Of a stretch of DNA of 41,532 nt, positions 8,126-16,678 are shown piece after piece. The notes beneath the pieces were generated by a model. That model made no database searches. It was not told the origin of the DNA and saw only the letters and a program-made list of their open reading frames with translations. The DNA is from Candidatus Kuenenia stuttgartensis (GTDB taxonomy: Bacteria; Planctomycetota; Planctomycetia; Pirellulales; UBA1268): the NCBI GenBank assembly GCA_945865325.1, contig CAMBFA010000010.1, positions 1 to 41,532 of the forward strand. The letters run 5' to 3'. A program made the translations under genes and the position numbers. How positions within the stretch are numbered: position 1 is the first letter of the stretch; the number at the start of each line of letters is the position of its first letter.

Positions 8126-10222
8126 ATGGCTCGGCGCCCGGTGGTCGCCTCGCAGGGCGGGGTGGGGGCCTGTCGGTGGACGATTGTGGCATTCATGGCA
8201 TTCATGGCGTGCCTCGGATTGGCTGCGGGCTTGCGGGCTGAAGAGGCGCCAAAGCCACCGCAGACCCTGTTGACCGTGCCGCTGAGCGTTATTGTCGGAG
8301 CGCCGGTGAAGGTCAGGGCCCGGGGGCTGCGCCTCGAGGGAGTGACGGAGGTACGGTCGACGACGGCCGGCGTCACCGCGACCTTGCTCTCGCAGGGGAA
8401 GGTGGGCCTCCCCACCGGTTTCCCGGCCGAGAAGGCCGGTGACACGCAGGTCGAGTTCGAGCTTTGCTTCACCGCCGATCTCACCGTCCCCCCTCCGCCC
8501 GACATGGCGGTCCTTCTCGTGGCCCCCCATGGCGAGATACCGCTCCGTCTGCCGCTTCTCGCGTCAGACCGCGGCCTTGTCGAGGTGGAGCCGAATCCCG
8601 GGTTTGACAAGGCTCAAGTTCTCTCGCTGCCGGCCGGGGCCCCGCTCTCGATCCTCGGGGCGATCGAGCGGCCGCAGGATGTTGATGTCTTCCGGCTCGC
8701 GGGGAAGGCTGGGGAGCATCTGCGGGTCTCCGTTACGGCGCATTCCCTCGGCTCGCTGCTCGATCCGCTCCTCACGCTCCACGATTCCGACGGCGCACCG
8801 ATCGCCACGGCTGACGATGGCGAAGGTTCGCGTGATCCGCAGCTCGGCATCACCGTGCCACGGACAGGCCCGATCTTTCTCGTCGTTCAGGATGCCAACG
8901 AAGCCGGCAGTGAAGCCCATCCTTACCGGGTGACTGTCGAACCGTCGGCGCCGGTCGAGCCGGTGGCTGCGGTGAGCTTTATCCATGACATTGCCCCGAT
9001 CCTCCAGCGGCGCTGTGTCGCCTGCCATGGGGAAAACAAGGCCGAAGGGGGATGGCGGGCCGACTCACTCGCCGCCCTCATCAAGGCTGGTGCGTCGGGA
9101 GCCGACGGATTCATGGCAGGGAATAGGGGCGCGAGCGAGGCCTTTGGCCGCATCACCTCCACAGACGCCGATCTGCGGATGCCGCTCGACGGCGAGCCCC
9201 TTTCCAACCTGGAAATCGACACGATCGCGCGTTGGATCGACGCCGGCCTTCCCTTCGATGGCGTCTCGGCCGACACGTTGCTGGTCGACCAGATCCCGCC
9301 GCCGATTCATCCAGCAGCGCCTTCGACCTATGCGACGCTGCCGCCGGTGACGGCGCTGGCCTTCACCCCCTCGGGCGACCTCTTGGTCGGCGGTTGGCGC
9401 GAGGTTCTTGTGGTCGATCCGGCCAGTGGCGGCGTCCGCAGCCGAATCGGCAATCTGCCGGAGCGATCGAGCCGGATCGCGCTCCACCCTCTCGGCGACC
9501 GCTTTGCCGTGGCGGGCGGCATGCCCGGCAGGCTCGGGGAGGTGCGGCTGTTCACGCTCGCAGGTGAGTTGCTTGGCGTTCTCGCCCCCGGGGCCGACAT
9601 CGTCCATGACGTCGCCTGGAGCGCGGATGGGAGTCGGCTCGCCGTCGCTTCGTCCGATGCAACCGTGAGGGTCTTCGACGCAAAAACAGGGAAGCTTATC
9701 CGCTCGATCGACGGCCACCGCGACTGGGTCCTCGCTGTCGCTTGGAGCCCCGATGGGAGCCGGATCGCCACCGGCAGCCGCGACCGGACGGCCAAGGTCT
9801 TTGACAGCACGAGCGGGGCACTCCTGGCCACCTACAGCCGTCACGATGCGCCGGTCCGCGGCATCCTTTTTCACCCTGAGGGGGAGGAGATGCTCTCGGT
9901 CAGCGATGCCCAGAAGTGGGATCGCTGGAAGATCGCCGCAGCGGCGCATGTCCGTGACACCCATCTCGGTGGCGAGGTGTTTCAGGTGGTGGCGGCGGGA
10001 GAGTTTTTCGTGGCGCCGTCAGCCAACGGGAAGGCCCACCTTTTCAAGCTCCAGGATGGAGAGAAGGTGCGCGAGTACGACCCAGGGGCCGGGCGGCGGC
10101 TGATCTCCGTGGCTGCGAGTGTGCCAGCCGATCTCGTCGCCGCCGGCACGCAGGACGGGCGGGTCGTCGTCTGGAAGCTCTCCACCGGTGAGCGGCTGGC
10201 GGATTTTCCCCTCCAGCCGTGA
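8126..10222 (+). CDS. PPC domain, PSCyt1 cytochrome and WD40 propeller protein
   Basis: 698-residue exported protein ending the operon. The signal peptide spans residues 1-38 (hydrophobic VAFMAFMACLGLAAG, cleavage near LRAEE). A pre-peptidase C-terminal (PPC) type beta domain lies at about 165-265 (DVDVFRLAGKAGEHLRV). The PSCyt1 cytochrome motif CVACH is at 297-301. WD40 repeats follow to the C-terminus, for example VAWSADGSRLAVASSDATVRVFD and VAWSPDGSRIATGSRDRTAKVFD. A combined cytochrome and WD40 propeller is common in Planctomycetes and suggests a periplasmic scaffold for electron-transfer proteins; that role is inference. A GTG at 8111 is an alternative start. It begins 20 nt after the DUF1501 stop. 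Confidence 0.87.
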   Translation: MARRPVVASQGGVGACRWTIVAFMAFMACLGLAAGLRAEEAPKPPQTLLTVPLSVIVGAPVKVRARGLRLEGVTEVRSTTAGVTATLLSQGKVGLPTGFPAEKAGDTQVEFELCFTADLTVPPPPDMAVLLVAPHGEIPLRLPLLASDRGLVEVEPNPGFDKAQVLSLPAGAPLSILGAIERPQDVDVFRLAGKAGEHLRVSVTAHSLGSLLDPLLTLHDSDGAPIATADDGEGSRDPQLGITVPRTGPIFLVVQDANEAGSEAHPYRVTVEPSAPVEPVAAVSFIHDIAPILQRRCVACHGENKAEGGWRADSLAALIKAGASGADGFMAGNRGASEAFGRITSTDADLRMPLDGEPLSNLEIDTIARWIDAGLPFDGVSADTLLVDQIPPPIHPAAPSTYATLPPVTALAFTPSGDLLVGGWREVLVVDPASGGVRSRIGNLPERSSRIALHPLGDRFAVAGGMPGRLGEVRLFTLAGELLGVLAPGADIVHDVAWSADGSRLAVASSDATVRVFDAKTGKLIRSIDGHRDWVLAVAWSPDGSRIATGSRDRTAKVFDSTSGALLATYSRHDAPVRGILFHPEGEEMLSVSDAQKWDRWKIAAAAHVRDTHLGGEVFQVVAAGEFFVAPSANGKAHLFKLQDGEKVREYDPGAGRRLISVAASVPADLVAAGTQDGRVVVWKLSTGERLADFPLQP

Positions 10223-10247
10223 CGACCATAGCCGTAGAGCCAAGGGT

Positions 10248-11225
10248 TCACGCCCCCCCATCGAAAAATACGCGTCGGGCCGTGTTGCGGAGGATGTCGA
10301 GGCGCTCCTCGCGCGAGAGGAAGTCGAGCCTGTCGCGCACCAGCTCGAGCGACGCCGCGTAGGAATGCGCTTCGCCCGCCGGGCCCTGGTCGAGCTGGTA
10401 GGGGCAGTCGGTCGCCCACATCAATCGCTTCGAGCCGTAGGCACTGAAGAGCCGGCGAACAAGAGGTGCGAGATCGTCGTAGGGGGGCTGCTTCGCGCCG
10501 AGGGCATAGAAGGCCGAGACCTTGACGTTCACTTGGGGGTGGTCGGCGAGCTTCAGGAGCCTCATCGTGTCGGCCTTGGACTCCGGGCTGTCGAGTCCCC
10601 CCTTCATCCCCAGCCTGGCGAAGTGGTCGATGACGACCGGCGTCTTTGGGTACCGGGCCACCTGCGCGGCGATCGCGGGAAGCGCGTCAGGGTCGGCAAG
10701 GAGGCAGATGGCGAGGTTTTCCTCGGCCCCGCATTCCCACATCGCCTGCATGCCGGCTGAATCGGCCCACGCTTGTGCATTCTTCCGATTGGCATAGAGC
10801 CGGAAGCCGCGGACGCCGCGCTCTTTCAGGGCCTTCATCTCGGCGGCCACGCCGGGCTTTTCGGGATCGATGATTGCCACGCCTGCGAAGGCCGGCGCGT
10901 GGCGGTGGATGCAGTCGAGCATGTAGGAATTGTCGAAGCCGTAGAAGCTCATCTGGATCAGCACCACGCGTGACACGCCGTGCGGCCGGCAGGTGGCCAG
11001 AAGCTCTTCGGCGGTGAAGCTCGCCGGCTGCATGTCGGCCTTCGTGAACGCTGCCGCCAGCGGCCAGGCGGCGGTGTCGGGGGTCCAGACATGGACATGG
11101 GCGTCGACCAAGTCAGTGAAGTCGTTGTCGGCGGCGACGGCCGACGGCGCGCCGGGACCTGCCAATCCGGCACCGAGGCTGACGGCGGTCGTTGCTAGAA
11201 ACGCTCGCCTTGAAACGTCGGTCAT
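10248..11225 (-). CDS. Tat-exported amidohydrolase family 2 protein
   Basis: 325 residues. An N-terminal twin-arginine leader (SRRAFLATTAVSLGAGLAG) ends near AVAAD, so the enzyme is probably periplasmic. The TIM-barrel metal-dependent hydrolase motifs are present: DAHVHVW (HxH) at the first strand, VVIDHFARLG in the middle and MWATDCPYQ near the C-terminus. Family members are decarboxylases or lactonases acting on cyclic acids; the substrate here is unknown. It lies 33 nt downstream of the M20 peptidase gene and converges with the WD40 gene, leaving only 25 nt between the stops. Confidence 0.87.
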   Translation of the reverse strand: MTDVSRRAFLATTAVSLGAGLAGPGAPSAVAADNDFTDLVDAHVHVWTPDTAAWPLAAAFTKADMQPASFTAEELLATCRPHGVSRVVLIQMSFYGFDNSYMLDCIHRHAPAFAGVAIIDPEKPGVAAEMKALKERGVRGFRLYANRKNAQAWADSAGMQAMWECGAEENLAICLLADPDALPAIAAQVARYPKTPVVIDHFARLGMKGGLDSPESKADTMRLLKLADHPQVNVKVSAFYALGAKQPPYDDLAPLVRRLFSAYGSKRLMWATDCPYQLDQGPAGEAHSYAASLELVRDRLDFLSREERLDILRNTARRVFFDGGA

Positions 11226-11258
11226 GTCGCGGTCTCCCTCGTGGCTGGCTGCCTGGCG

Positions 11259-12530
11259 TCACTCGTAGCGCCGGGAAAACTCCCGATAAAACTCCGCCGC
11301 CTGCTCGACCTGACTGATATCGACATATTCGACCGCGCCGTGGGCCTGATCGATGCTCCCCGGGCCGAACACGATGCAGTCGAGGCCGTGCCGCGAAAGC
11401 TTGCTGGCGTCGCTGCCATAGGGGACGCCGACCGGTTCACCATCGAGCCCGAGATCGCGGGCCACGTCCGAGGCGAGGGTCGTCGCGCGGGCGTCGGGCG
11501 GTGTCTCGAGTGCCTCATCGACGAGGAACGGCGGCACAAGCTCGGCCCGCACCGCAGGGTCGTCAGACGCCATTCGGTCGAGGATCGTCTGGTAGGTGGC
11601 AAGGACGTCGGCCGTCCGTTCTCCCGGCAGAAGGCGGCGGTCGATCTGGAGGGCGCAGCGGTCGGGGACAAAGTTCACCTGCACGCCCCCGCCGATCAGG
11701 CCGACGTTGCCGGTGGCCGGGCCGAGGAGGGGATGACGGCTGGATGCCAGGGCGGCGTGCATCGCATCAACTTCACGGATGAACGTGGCCGCGTGGCTGA
11801 TGGCATTGATCCCCAGATGGGGCTTCGAAGAATGGGCGGCCCGGCCGTGGAAGAGAATCTCCCACCGCACCACCCCCTTCGTTGCCACGACAACGCGCAT
11901 CTCCGTCGGCTCGGCGATGATGGCGGCCCGGGGCTTGAGGCTCGCAGGCGTCGCCGGGAGCTCGTCGCACAGGCGTGTCACGCCGCGAAACAGATACTCC
12001 TCGTCGATCACCGCCGCGAGCCAGATGTCGCAGGGGGGCAAGACGCCCGATCGATGGATGTCGAGCACCGCATGGAGCATCCCGGCGAGGCCGGCCTTGG
12101 TGTCGCAGGAGCCGCGGCCATACATCCGCTCGCCCTCGATCACCGGAGCGAACGGGGGGATCGTCATGCCGGCGATGCTGACGACATCCATGTGGGCCTC
12201 GAGCACGACCTGCCGGGAGCGGTCGCGGCCGGGAATGATCCCGACGACGTTGTCGCGCCCCGGGAGCACCTCGGTGCGCCGCGTCTCGATCCCCGCACTC
12301 AGGAGCCGCTCGTTGACATAGTCGGCCACGCCCCCCTCACCGGGGCCGCCGAACTCCGGGTTCACGCTGTTGATACCGACCAGCTCCGCGAGCGTGTCGA
12401 TGACGGGGGAGGGCACGGGAGTCTTCCTCACGAGGGCGGCCGGCGGAGCCCACGGCGCGGGCGGGGCCGTGACGATCGCCCTGCATCCCGTCTGGTCGGC
12501 CTCGAGCCAGTTAGGCCGCGGGCGCCTCAT
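11259..12530 (-). CDS. M20 family peptidase/deacylase, ArgE/DapE-like
   Basis: Cytoplasmic zinc amidohydrolase, 423 residues from the first ATG or 390 from the GTG at 12431; the shorter form matches the usual ArgE/DapE length of about 380. Metal and catalytic motifs are EAHMDVV, YGRGSCDTKAGLAGM, the IDEEYLFRG glutamate pair, IAEPTEMR, and the C-terminal IDQAHGAVEYV histidine. Substrates of such enzymes include N-acetylornithine and N-succinyl-diaminopimelate, but no assignment is possible from sequence alone. From the ATG the gene overlaps the wecB-like stop by 20 nt, which implies co-transcription; the GTG start would leave a gap of about 80 nt. Confidence 0.88.
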   Translation of the reverse strand: MRRPRPNWLEADQTGCRAIVTAPPAPWAPPAALVRKTPVPSPVIDTLAELVGINSVNPEFGGPGEGGVADYVNERLLSAGIETRRTEVLPGRDNVVGIIPGRDRSRQVVLEAHMDVVSIAGMTIPPFAPVIEGERMYGRGSCDTKAGLAGMLHAVLDIHRSGVLPPCDIWLAAVIDEEYLFRGVTRLCDELPATPASLKPRAAIIAEPTEMRVVVATKGVVRWEILFHGRAAHSSKPHLGINAISHAATFIREVDAMHAALASSRHPLLGPATGNVGLIGGGVQVNFVPDRCALQIDRRLLPGERTADVLATYQTILDRMASDDPAVRAELVPPFLVDEALETPPDARATTLASDVARDLGLDGEPVGVPYGSDASKLSRHGLDCIVFGPGSIDQAHGAVEYVDISQVEQAAEFYREFSRRYE

Positions 12531-13662
12531 ACCTTAGCAGCGCCTCGGCGATCCGCAGGCTGGCCGAGCCGTCGCCATAGGGATTCGTGGCCCGTGCCAT
12601 CCTCCCGTAGGCGTCGGGATCGTCGAGGAGACGCTGGATCTCGGCCGAGATCCGCGCCGGATCAGTGCCGACGAGGATCGCCGTCCCCGCGGCGATCCCC
12701 TCGGGCCGCTCGGTGACGTTGCGAAAGACGAGAACCGGCTTGCCGAGCCCCGGCCCCTCCTCTTGGACACCCCCGGAGTCGGTGAGGAGGAGGTGGCAGC
12801 GTGACATCAGCCAAGTGAATGAAGCGTAGTCCTGCGGCGGAATGAGATGGATCCGGTCCTGGCCGGCGAGCTCGCGGTTGGCAATCTCTTGGACGAGCGG
12901 ATTGAGGTGGACCGGATAGACGGCGACGACGTCGGGATTGCGCTGCACCGTGTCGCGGAGGGCGCCCATCACGGCGGCGAGTCCGTCGGCCCAGTTCTCT
13001 CGGCGATGCCCCGTGACCATGATGCAGCGGGCATGAGGGCCGACGTGCGCCTCATACCAACTCCGGATCGGGGCGACGCGCGCGTCGAGATCGGGGAGGC
13101 GGACAACGGCCTGGACGGCATCGATCACGGTATTACCGGTGACGATGATCGAGGCCGGATCGATCCGCTCGGCGAGGAGGTTGTCGCGGGAGGCCGTGGT
13201 GGGGGCGAAGTGGAGGTCGGCGGTCGGCGCGATGATCCGCCGGTTGACCTCCTCAGGGTAGGGCTGCCGACGGTCGTAGGTCCGCAAGCCCGCCTCGACA
13301 TGCCCCACCTTCACCCCCATGCAGAAGGCGGCGATCGCCGCGCACATCGCCGAGGTCGTATCCCCCTGGCAGAGAACCCAATCGGGGCCCGACGTTTCAA
13401 TCGCCTGGGAAATCCGCGCGATCGCCAAGCTCGCCAGCTGGACCAGCGACGGCCGCTCGGCGAGGAGATGGAGGCGGTGATCGACCGTCACCCCGAACAG
13501 CTCGAGGACGGAGTCGAGCATCGCCTCGTGCTGCCCGGTGGAGCAGAAGATTGGGGGCGCGAAGCATTCGGGCATGTCGCGCAGCTGGCACCACACCGGG
13601 GCCATCTTGATGCCCTCCGGCCGCGTGCCAGCGACGAGCATGATCCGTGGGCGGTGGCTCAT
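12511..13662 (-). CDS. wecB: UDP-N-acetylglucosamine 2-epimerase (non-hydrolysing)
   Basis: 383 residues. The enzyme interconverts UDP-GlcNAc and UDP-ManNAc for surface polysaccharide synthesis. Signature motifs are all present: GTRPEGIKMAPV at the N-terminus, CQGDTTS, HVEAGLRTYDR, VTGHRREN, and TDSGGVQEEGPGLGKP with the ERPEGI loop. The ATG at 13662 is chosen because the conserved first strand (RIMLVAGTRPEG) starts six residues later and because it overlaps the glycosyltransferase stop in an ATGA junction, a sign of translational coupling. Together with the upstream glycosyltransferase it points to a small ManNAc-polymer or glycan-decoration unit. Confidence 0.95.
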   Translation of the reverse strand: MSHRPRIMLVAGTRPEGIKMAPVWCQLRDMPECFAPPIFCSTGQHEAMLDSVLELFGVTVDHRLHLLAERPSLVQLASLAIARISQAIETSGPDWVLCQGDTTSAMCAAIAAFCMGVKVGHVEAGLRTYDRRQPYPEEVNRRIIAPTADLHFAPTTASRDNLLAERIDPASIIVTGNTVIDAVQAVVRLPDLDARVAPIRSWYEAHVGPHARCIMVTGHRRENWADGLAAVMGALRDTVQRNPDVVAVYPVHLNPLVQEIANRELAGQDRIHLIPPQDYASFTWLMSRCHLLLTDSGGVQEEGPGLGKPVLVFRNVTERPEGIAAGTAILVGTDPARISAEIQRLLDDPDAYGRMARATNPYGDGSASLRIAEALLRYEAPAA

Positions 13663-14963
13663 GTGCGCGAGGCCTCGGCGGGAAGCGCGATCGTCGAATC
13701 GGATGCCCCGATGTCGGGCCGGTAGATGCGGCGGTACGCAGGGAGGATCGACTCGAAGGAGAGGAGATCGCGGCTGGCAACGACACACCGCTTCCGCGTC
13801 AGGGCCTGGGCGTCGATCGGGGCGAGGAGGAGCGCGCGGATCGCCGCCGCGACGACCTCGGGAGCGTTGGTAGCGGGGACGACGGCACCGACATCCCGGT
13901 CGCGCACGATTTCCGCGAAGTCGGCCAGCACCTCGGTGATCACGACCGGCACCCCCATCGAGAGATACTCGGCAAACTTCGTCGGTGACGCGACCCGATT
14001 GACGGCATTGTCACTGCGCAGCAGCAGGGCTACGTCGGCGGCACAGGCTGTGCCTGCGACCTCCTTGTGGGGGCAGGCGGTGATGAGAAAATCATTCGCC
14101 GGGATGCCGGCCTCCCGGCAGAGCTCCGTGAAGGTCTCGATGTCACCGGTAAGAATGAGGAGAAAGGCGGAGGGCGTCGTTCGGCGGAGGGCCGCGAAGG
14201 CGGCGACTTTCTCGGCGGGGAGTTGCCAGCCGCTCGTTCCTCCGAGGTAAAGAACGCACGGCCGACCGCGCAGTCCGAGGCGCTGGCGGGCTTTCACCCG
14301 CGCTTCCTCGACGTCCTGCGGCGACGCGGAGAAGCTCAAGACGCAGGGGATGATCTCGATCTGGGGATGGGCAAACGGGGGCCCACCACTGACGAGGATC
14401 GCTTCGGCATACCGTTGGAGGTCGTGGCTGACGGTGACGATGACATCGGCGCGGCCAAACGCCTCCCGCTCGTGGCGCCGCCGGAGGGAGTACTCGGGGC
14501 TGTATTCATCGAGATCACCGTAGATCTGCCGTTCCTCGATATCAACGCCATGGACATCGAACACCATCCGCCGGCGGTGGTCCCGGGCCAGCGCTCGGAA
14601 AGCTGCCAAAGCGGCAGCGTGGCTCTGGGCGTGAACGATCCCGATCCGAAAGACACGGCAGGCGACCCACACCACGAGCGCCGCCCACCAGCCGTTGAGT
14701 CGATACGAAAACGGCATCCGCATCGGGAACACCGGCACCAACAGCGGAATCGCCCCCATCGAGCGGATCCTCGCGATGGCCGCCTTCCTTGCCGGGCGCC
14801 GTCGCAGCGAGCGGAGCGCCTCAAAGCTGAGGAGCACCGGCGGAGGGCACTCCCCCTCTTGGACCGCGACCACCGCCCGGGTCGCCATCGCCACCCGCAC
14901 CGAATACCCATCCTCGACGAGCATGGTCGAGCCGAAGGCAACCATGAGGCATCGATCAGACAT
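13659..14963 (-). CDS. GT4-type glycosyltransferase
   Basis: 434-residue GT-B fold glycosyltransferase. The N-terminal domain lacks a clear signal peptide. VFDVHGVDIEERQ and ADVIVTVSHDLQRY are typical of the acceptor-side domain. The C-terminal donor domain contains VLYLGGTSGWQLP and the KFAEYLSMGVPVVITE motif, with the family's conserved acidic residue region. It probably transfers a sugar to a lipid-linked or exopolysaccharide precursor in the cytoplasm; the sugar is unknown, but the coupled wecB-type gene suggests a ManNAc-containing glycan. The ATG at 14963 is chosen because upstream residues in this frame are low-complexity and lie across a stable hairpin. Confidence 0.88.
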   Translation of the reverse strand: MSDRCLMVAFGSTMLVEDGYSVRVAMATRAVVAVQEGECPPPVLLSFEALRSLRRRPARKAAIARIRSMGAIPLLVPVFPMRMPFSYRLNGWWAALVVWVACRVFRIGIVHAQSHAAALAAFRALARDHRRRMVFDVHGVDIEERQIYGDLDEYSPEYSLRRRHEREAFGRADVIVTVSHDLQRYAEAILVSGGPPFAHPQIEIIPCVLSFSASPQDVEEARVKARQRLGLRGRPCVLYLGGTSGWQLPAEKVAAFAALRRTTPSAFLLILTGDIETFTELCREAGIPANDFLITACPHKEVAGTACAADVALLLRSDNAVNRVASPTKFAEYLSMGVPVVITEVLADFAEIVRDRDVGAVVPATNAPEVVAAAIRALLLAPIDAQALTRKRCVVASRDLLSFESILPAYRRIYRPDIGASDSTIALPAEASRT

Positions 14964-14989
14964 GGAAAAGCCGTGGGAGGCTGGCGGGG

Positions 14990-15018
14990 AGTCTGTGGAG
15001 CTGCCGGCTCCACAGACT
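14990..15018 (-). promoter_or_regulatory. Perfect 12-bp stem hairpin upstream of glycosyltransferase
   Basis: AGTCTGTGGAGC (14990-15001) pairs perfectly with GCTCCACAGACT (15007-15018) across a 5-nt loop. On the minus strand it would lie in the 5' leader, about 26 nt before the glycosyltransferase start. No T-tract follows on either strand, so it is not an intrinsic terminator. It could be an operator dyad or an RNA element controlling translation. The rest of the 14964-15230 gap shows nothing else I recognise. Confidence 0.55.
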
Positions 15019-15230
15019 TGAGGTGGCAAGGACGCCGAGCGTACTCCCGCTGCGTTGCCAGTGCTACTAATTCTTCGGCGGTCTTGGATTTTCGGCGAAA
15101 CCTTTTTCAGCCATTTTGCTGGGGTTCCAGCATGAAACGCACCATCCCACCGAACGAGTGCTACAAACCCCCTCATGTGAAGTGGGAGTGAGGCCACTGA
15201 GGGGGGTGGGAACGGGCCGGAATCTGGTCC

Positions 15231-16673
15231 TCAGCCAAGCACGTCGCGGACGACCCGGCCGGCAATGTCGGTCAGCCGGTAATCCCGGCCGGCGTGGCGG
15301 AAGGTGAGGCGCTCGTGGTCGAGGCCGAGGGCTGCAAGCATCGTGGCGTGGAGATCGTGGGTGTGGACGGCCCCCTCGACCGGCAAAATGCCATGCTCGT
15401 CCGACCTCCCGTAGACGATTCCTCCCCGGATTCCCCCGCCGGCCATCCAGGAGCTGAAGACGAGGTTGTGGTGCTCGCGGCCGGGGTGATCGGCCGTCTG
15501 GTGGAAAGACGTCCGTCCGAACTCGCTGGTCCAGACGACGAGCGTTCGCTCGAGCATCCCCCGGCGCTTCAGATCGGTGATCAGGCCGGCGATCGGCTGG
15601 TCGATCGCCCGGGCGAGCTTCTCGTGATCGGCCATGTTGCCGTGCGAGTCCCAGTTGTTGCTCGAGCCGACGTCGATCAGCTCGACAAACCGCACGCCAC
15701 GCTCGGCGAGCCGGCGGGCAACGAGGCACTGCCAACCGAAGCCCTGCGTCGTGCCGCGCTCGAGGCCGTAGAGGCGCAAGGTCTCGTCGGTCTCCCCCGA
15801 GAAATCGAAGACCTCCGGCGCCTCCCGCTGCATGCCGAAGGCGGTCTGGAAGGAACGCAGTCGCGCTGCCAACGCCCCGTCGCCGTCGCGCTGGTGGAGG
15901 TGGGCGGAGTTGATCCGGGCGAGGAGGTCGAGCTCCAGCCGCTGGATGGCCGGCTGGGAGGAGAGCGACTTGAGATTCGGGAGCGGCTCGGCGCCGGGCA
16001 ACACGTGCGTCCCCTGATGGCAGCCGGGGAGGAAATCGCTTCCCCAGGTCTGGGCACCGGCATACGGGGCCGCCGGGGCGACGACGACAAACGACGGCAG
16101 GTTTTCGTTCACCGTGCCGAGGCCGTAGCTCACCCACGCGCCGTGGCTGGGGCGGGCGAATTGAGCGGAGCCCGTGTGGGCGGCGAGGGTTCCCTTGTCG
16201 TGGCCGTCGCTGTCGCAGTGCATCGCGTTGAGGATGCAGAGATCGTCGATGACGCCGCCGATGGCGGGAAAGAGATCACTCACCTGGGTGCCGCTGCGGC
16301 CATAGGGCTTGAATCCCCACCTCGGCTTGATGAGGAAGCGCTCGAAGGCCCCCGGCTTGTTGAGCCAGCGTGAGGCGGTGATCGACTTGCCATGGTCGGC
16401 GAAAAGCTGCGGCTTGAAGTCGAAGGTGTCGACGTGCGACACGCCACCGGTGGAGTAGAGGAAGATCACCCGGTCGGCGGTGGCGGGGACGTGCGGCGGA
16501 TGGGGTGCGAGTGGATCGAGCGCTGCGGCGGCCGGTGACGATTCGGCGAGCAGGCCGAGCAGCGCCGTGGAAGCAAGGCCACGGCCGATCGAGTCGAGCC
16601 AGGCTCGGCGGGAGATCGCGGCGGCGGTGGTGGGATCACTGTGCAGCGTCATGGCGACTCGCGGAGGCGTCAT
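15231..16673 (-). CDS. DUF1501 family exported protein
   Basis: 480-residue DUF1501 protein with a twin-arginine leader (ISRRAWLDSIGRGLASTALLG) and an Ala-rich cleavage region near SPAAAAL. Family motifs are IFLYSTGGVSHVDTFDFKP, HCDSDGH, SNNWDSHGN, SEFGRTSFHQ and the C-terminal LTFRHAGRDYRLTD. It is longer than the 438-residue copy at 6789. It starts 5 nt after the stop of the DUF1549/DUF1553 gene, so the two are translationally coupled. An ATG at 16652 is a slightly shorter alternative start. Confidence 0.92.
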   Translation of the reverse strand: MTPPRVAMTLHSDPTTAAAISRRAWLDSIGRGLASTALLGLLAESSPAAAALDPLAPHPPHVPATADRVIFLYSTGGVSHVDTFDFKPQLFADHGKSITASRWLNKPGAFERFLIKPRWGFKPYGRSGTQVSDLFPAIGGVIDDLCILNAMHCDSDGHDKGTLAAHTGSAQFARPSHGAWVSYGLGTVNENLPSFVVVAPAAPYAGAQTWGSDFLPGCHQGTHVLPGAEPLPNLKSLSSQPAIQRLELDLLARINSAHLHQRDGDGALAARLRSFQTAFGMQREAPEVFDFSGETDETLRLYGLERGTTQGFGWQCLVARRLAERGVRFVELIDVGSSNNWDSHGNMADHEKLARAIDQPIAGLITDLKRRGMLERTLVVWTSEFGRTSFHQTADHPGREHHNLVFSSWMAGGGIRGGIVYGRSDEHGILPVEGAVHTHDLHATMLAALGLDHERLTFRHAGRDYRLTDIAGRVVRDVLG

Positions 16674-16678
16674 TGTGA

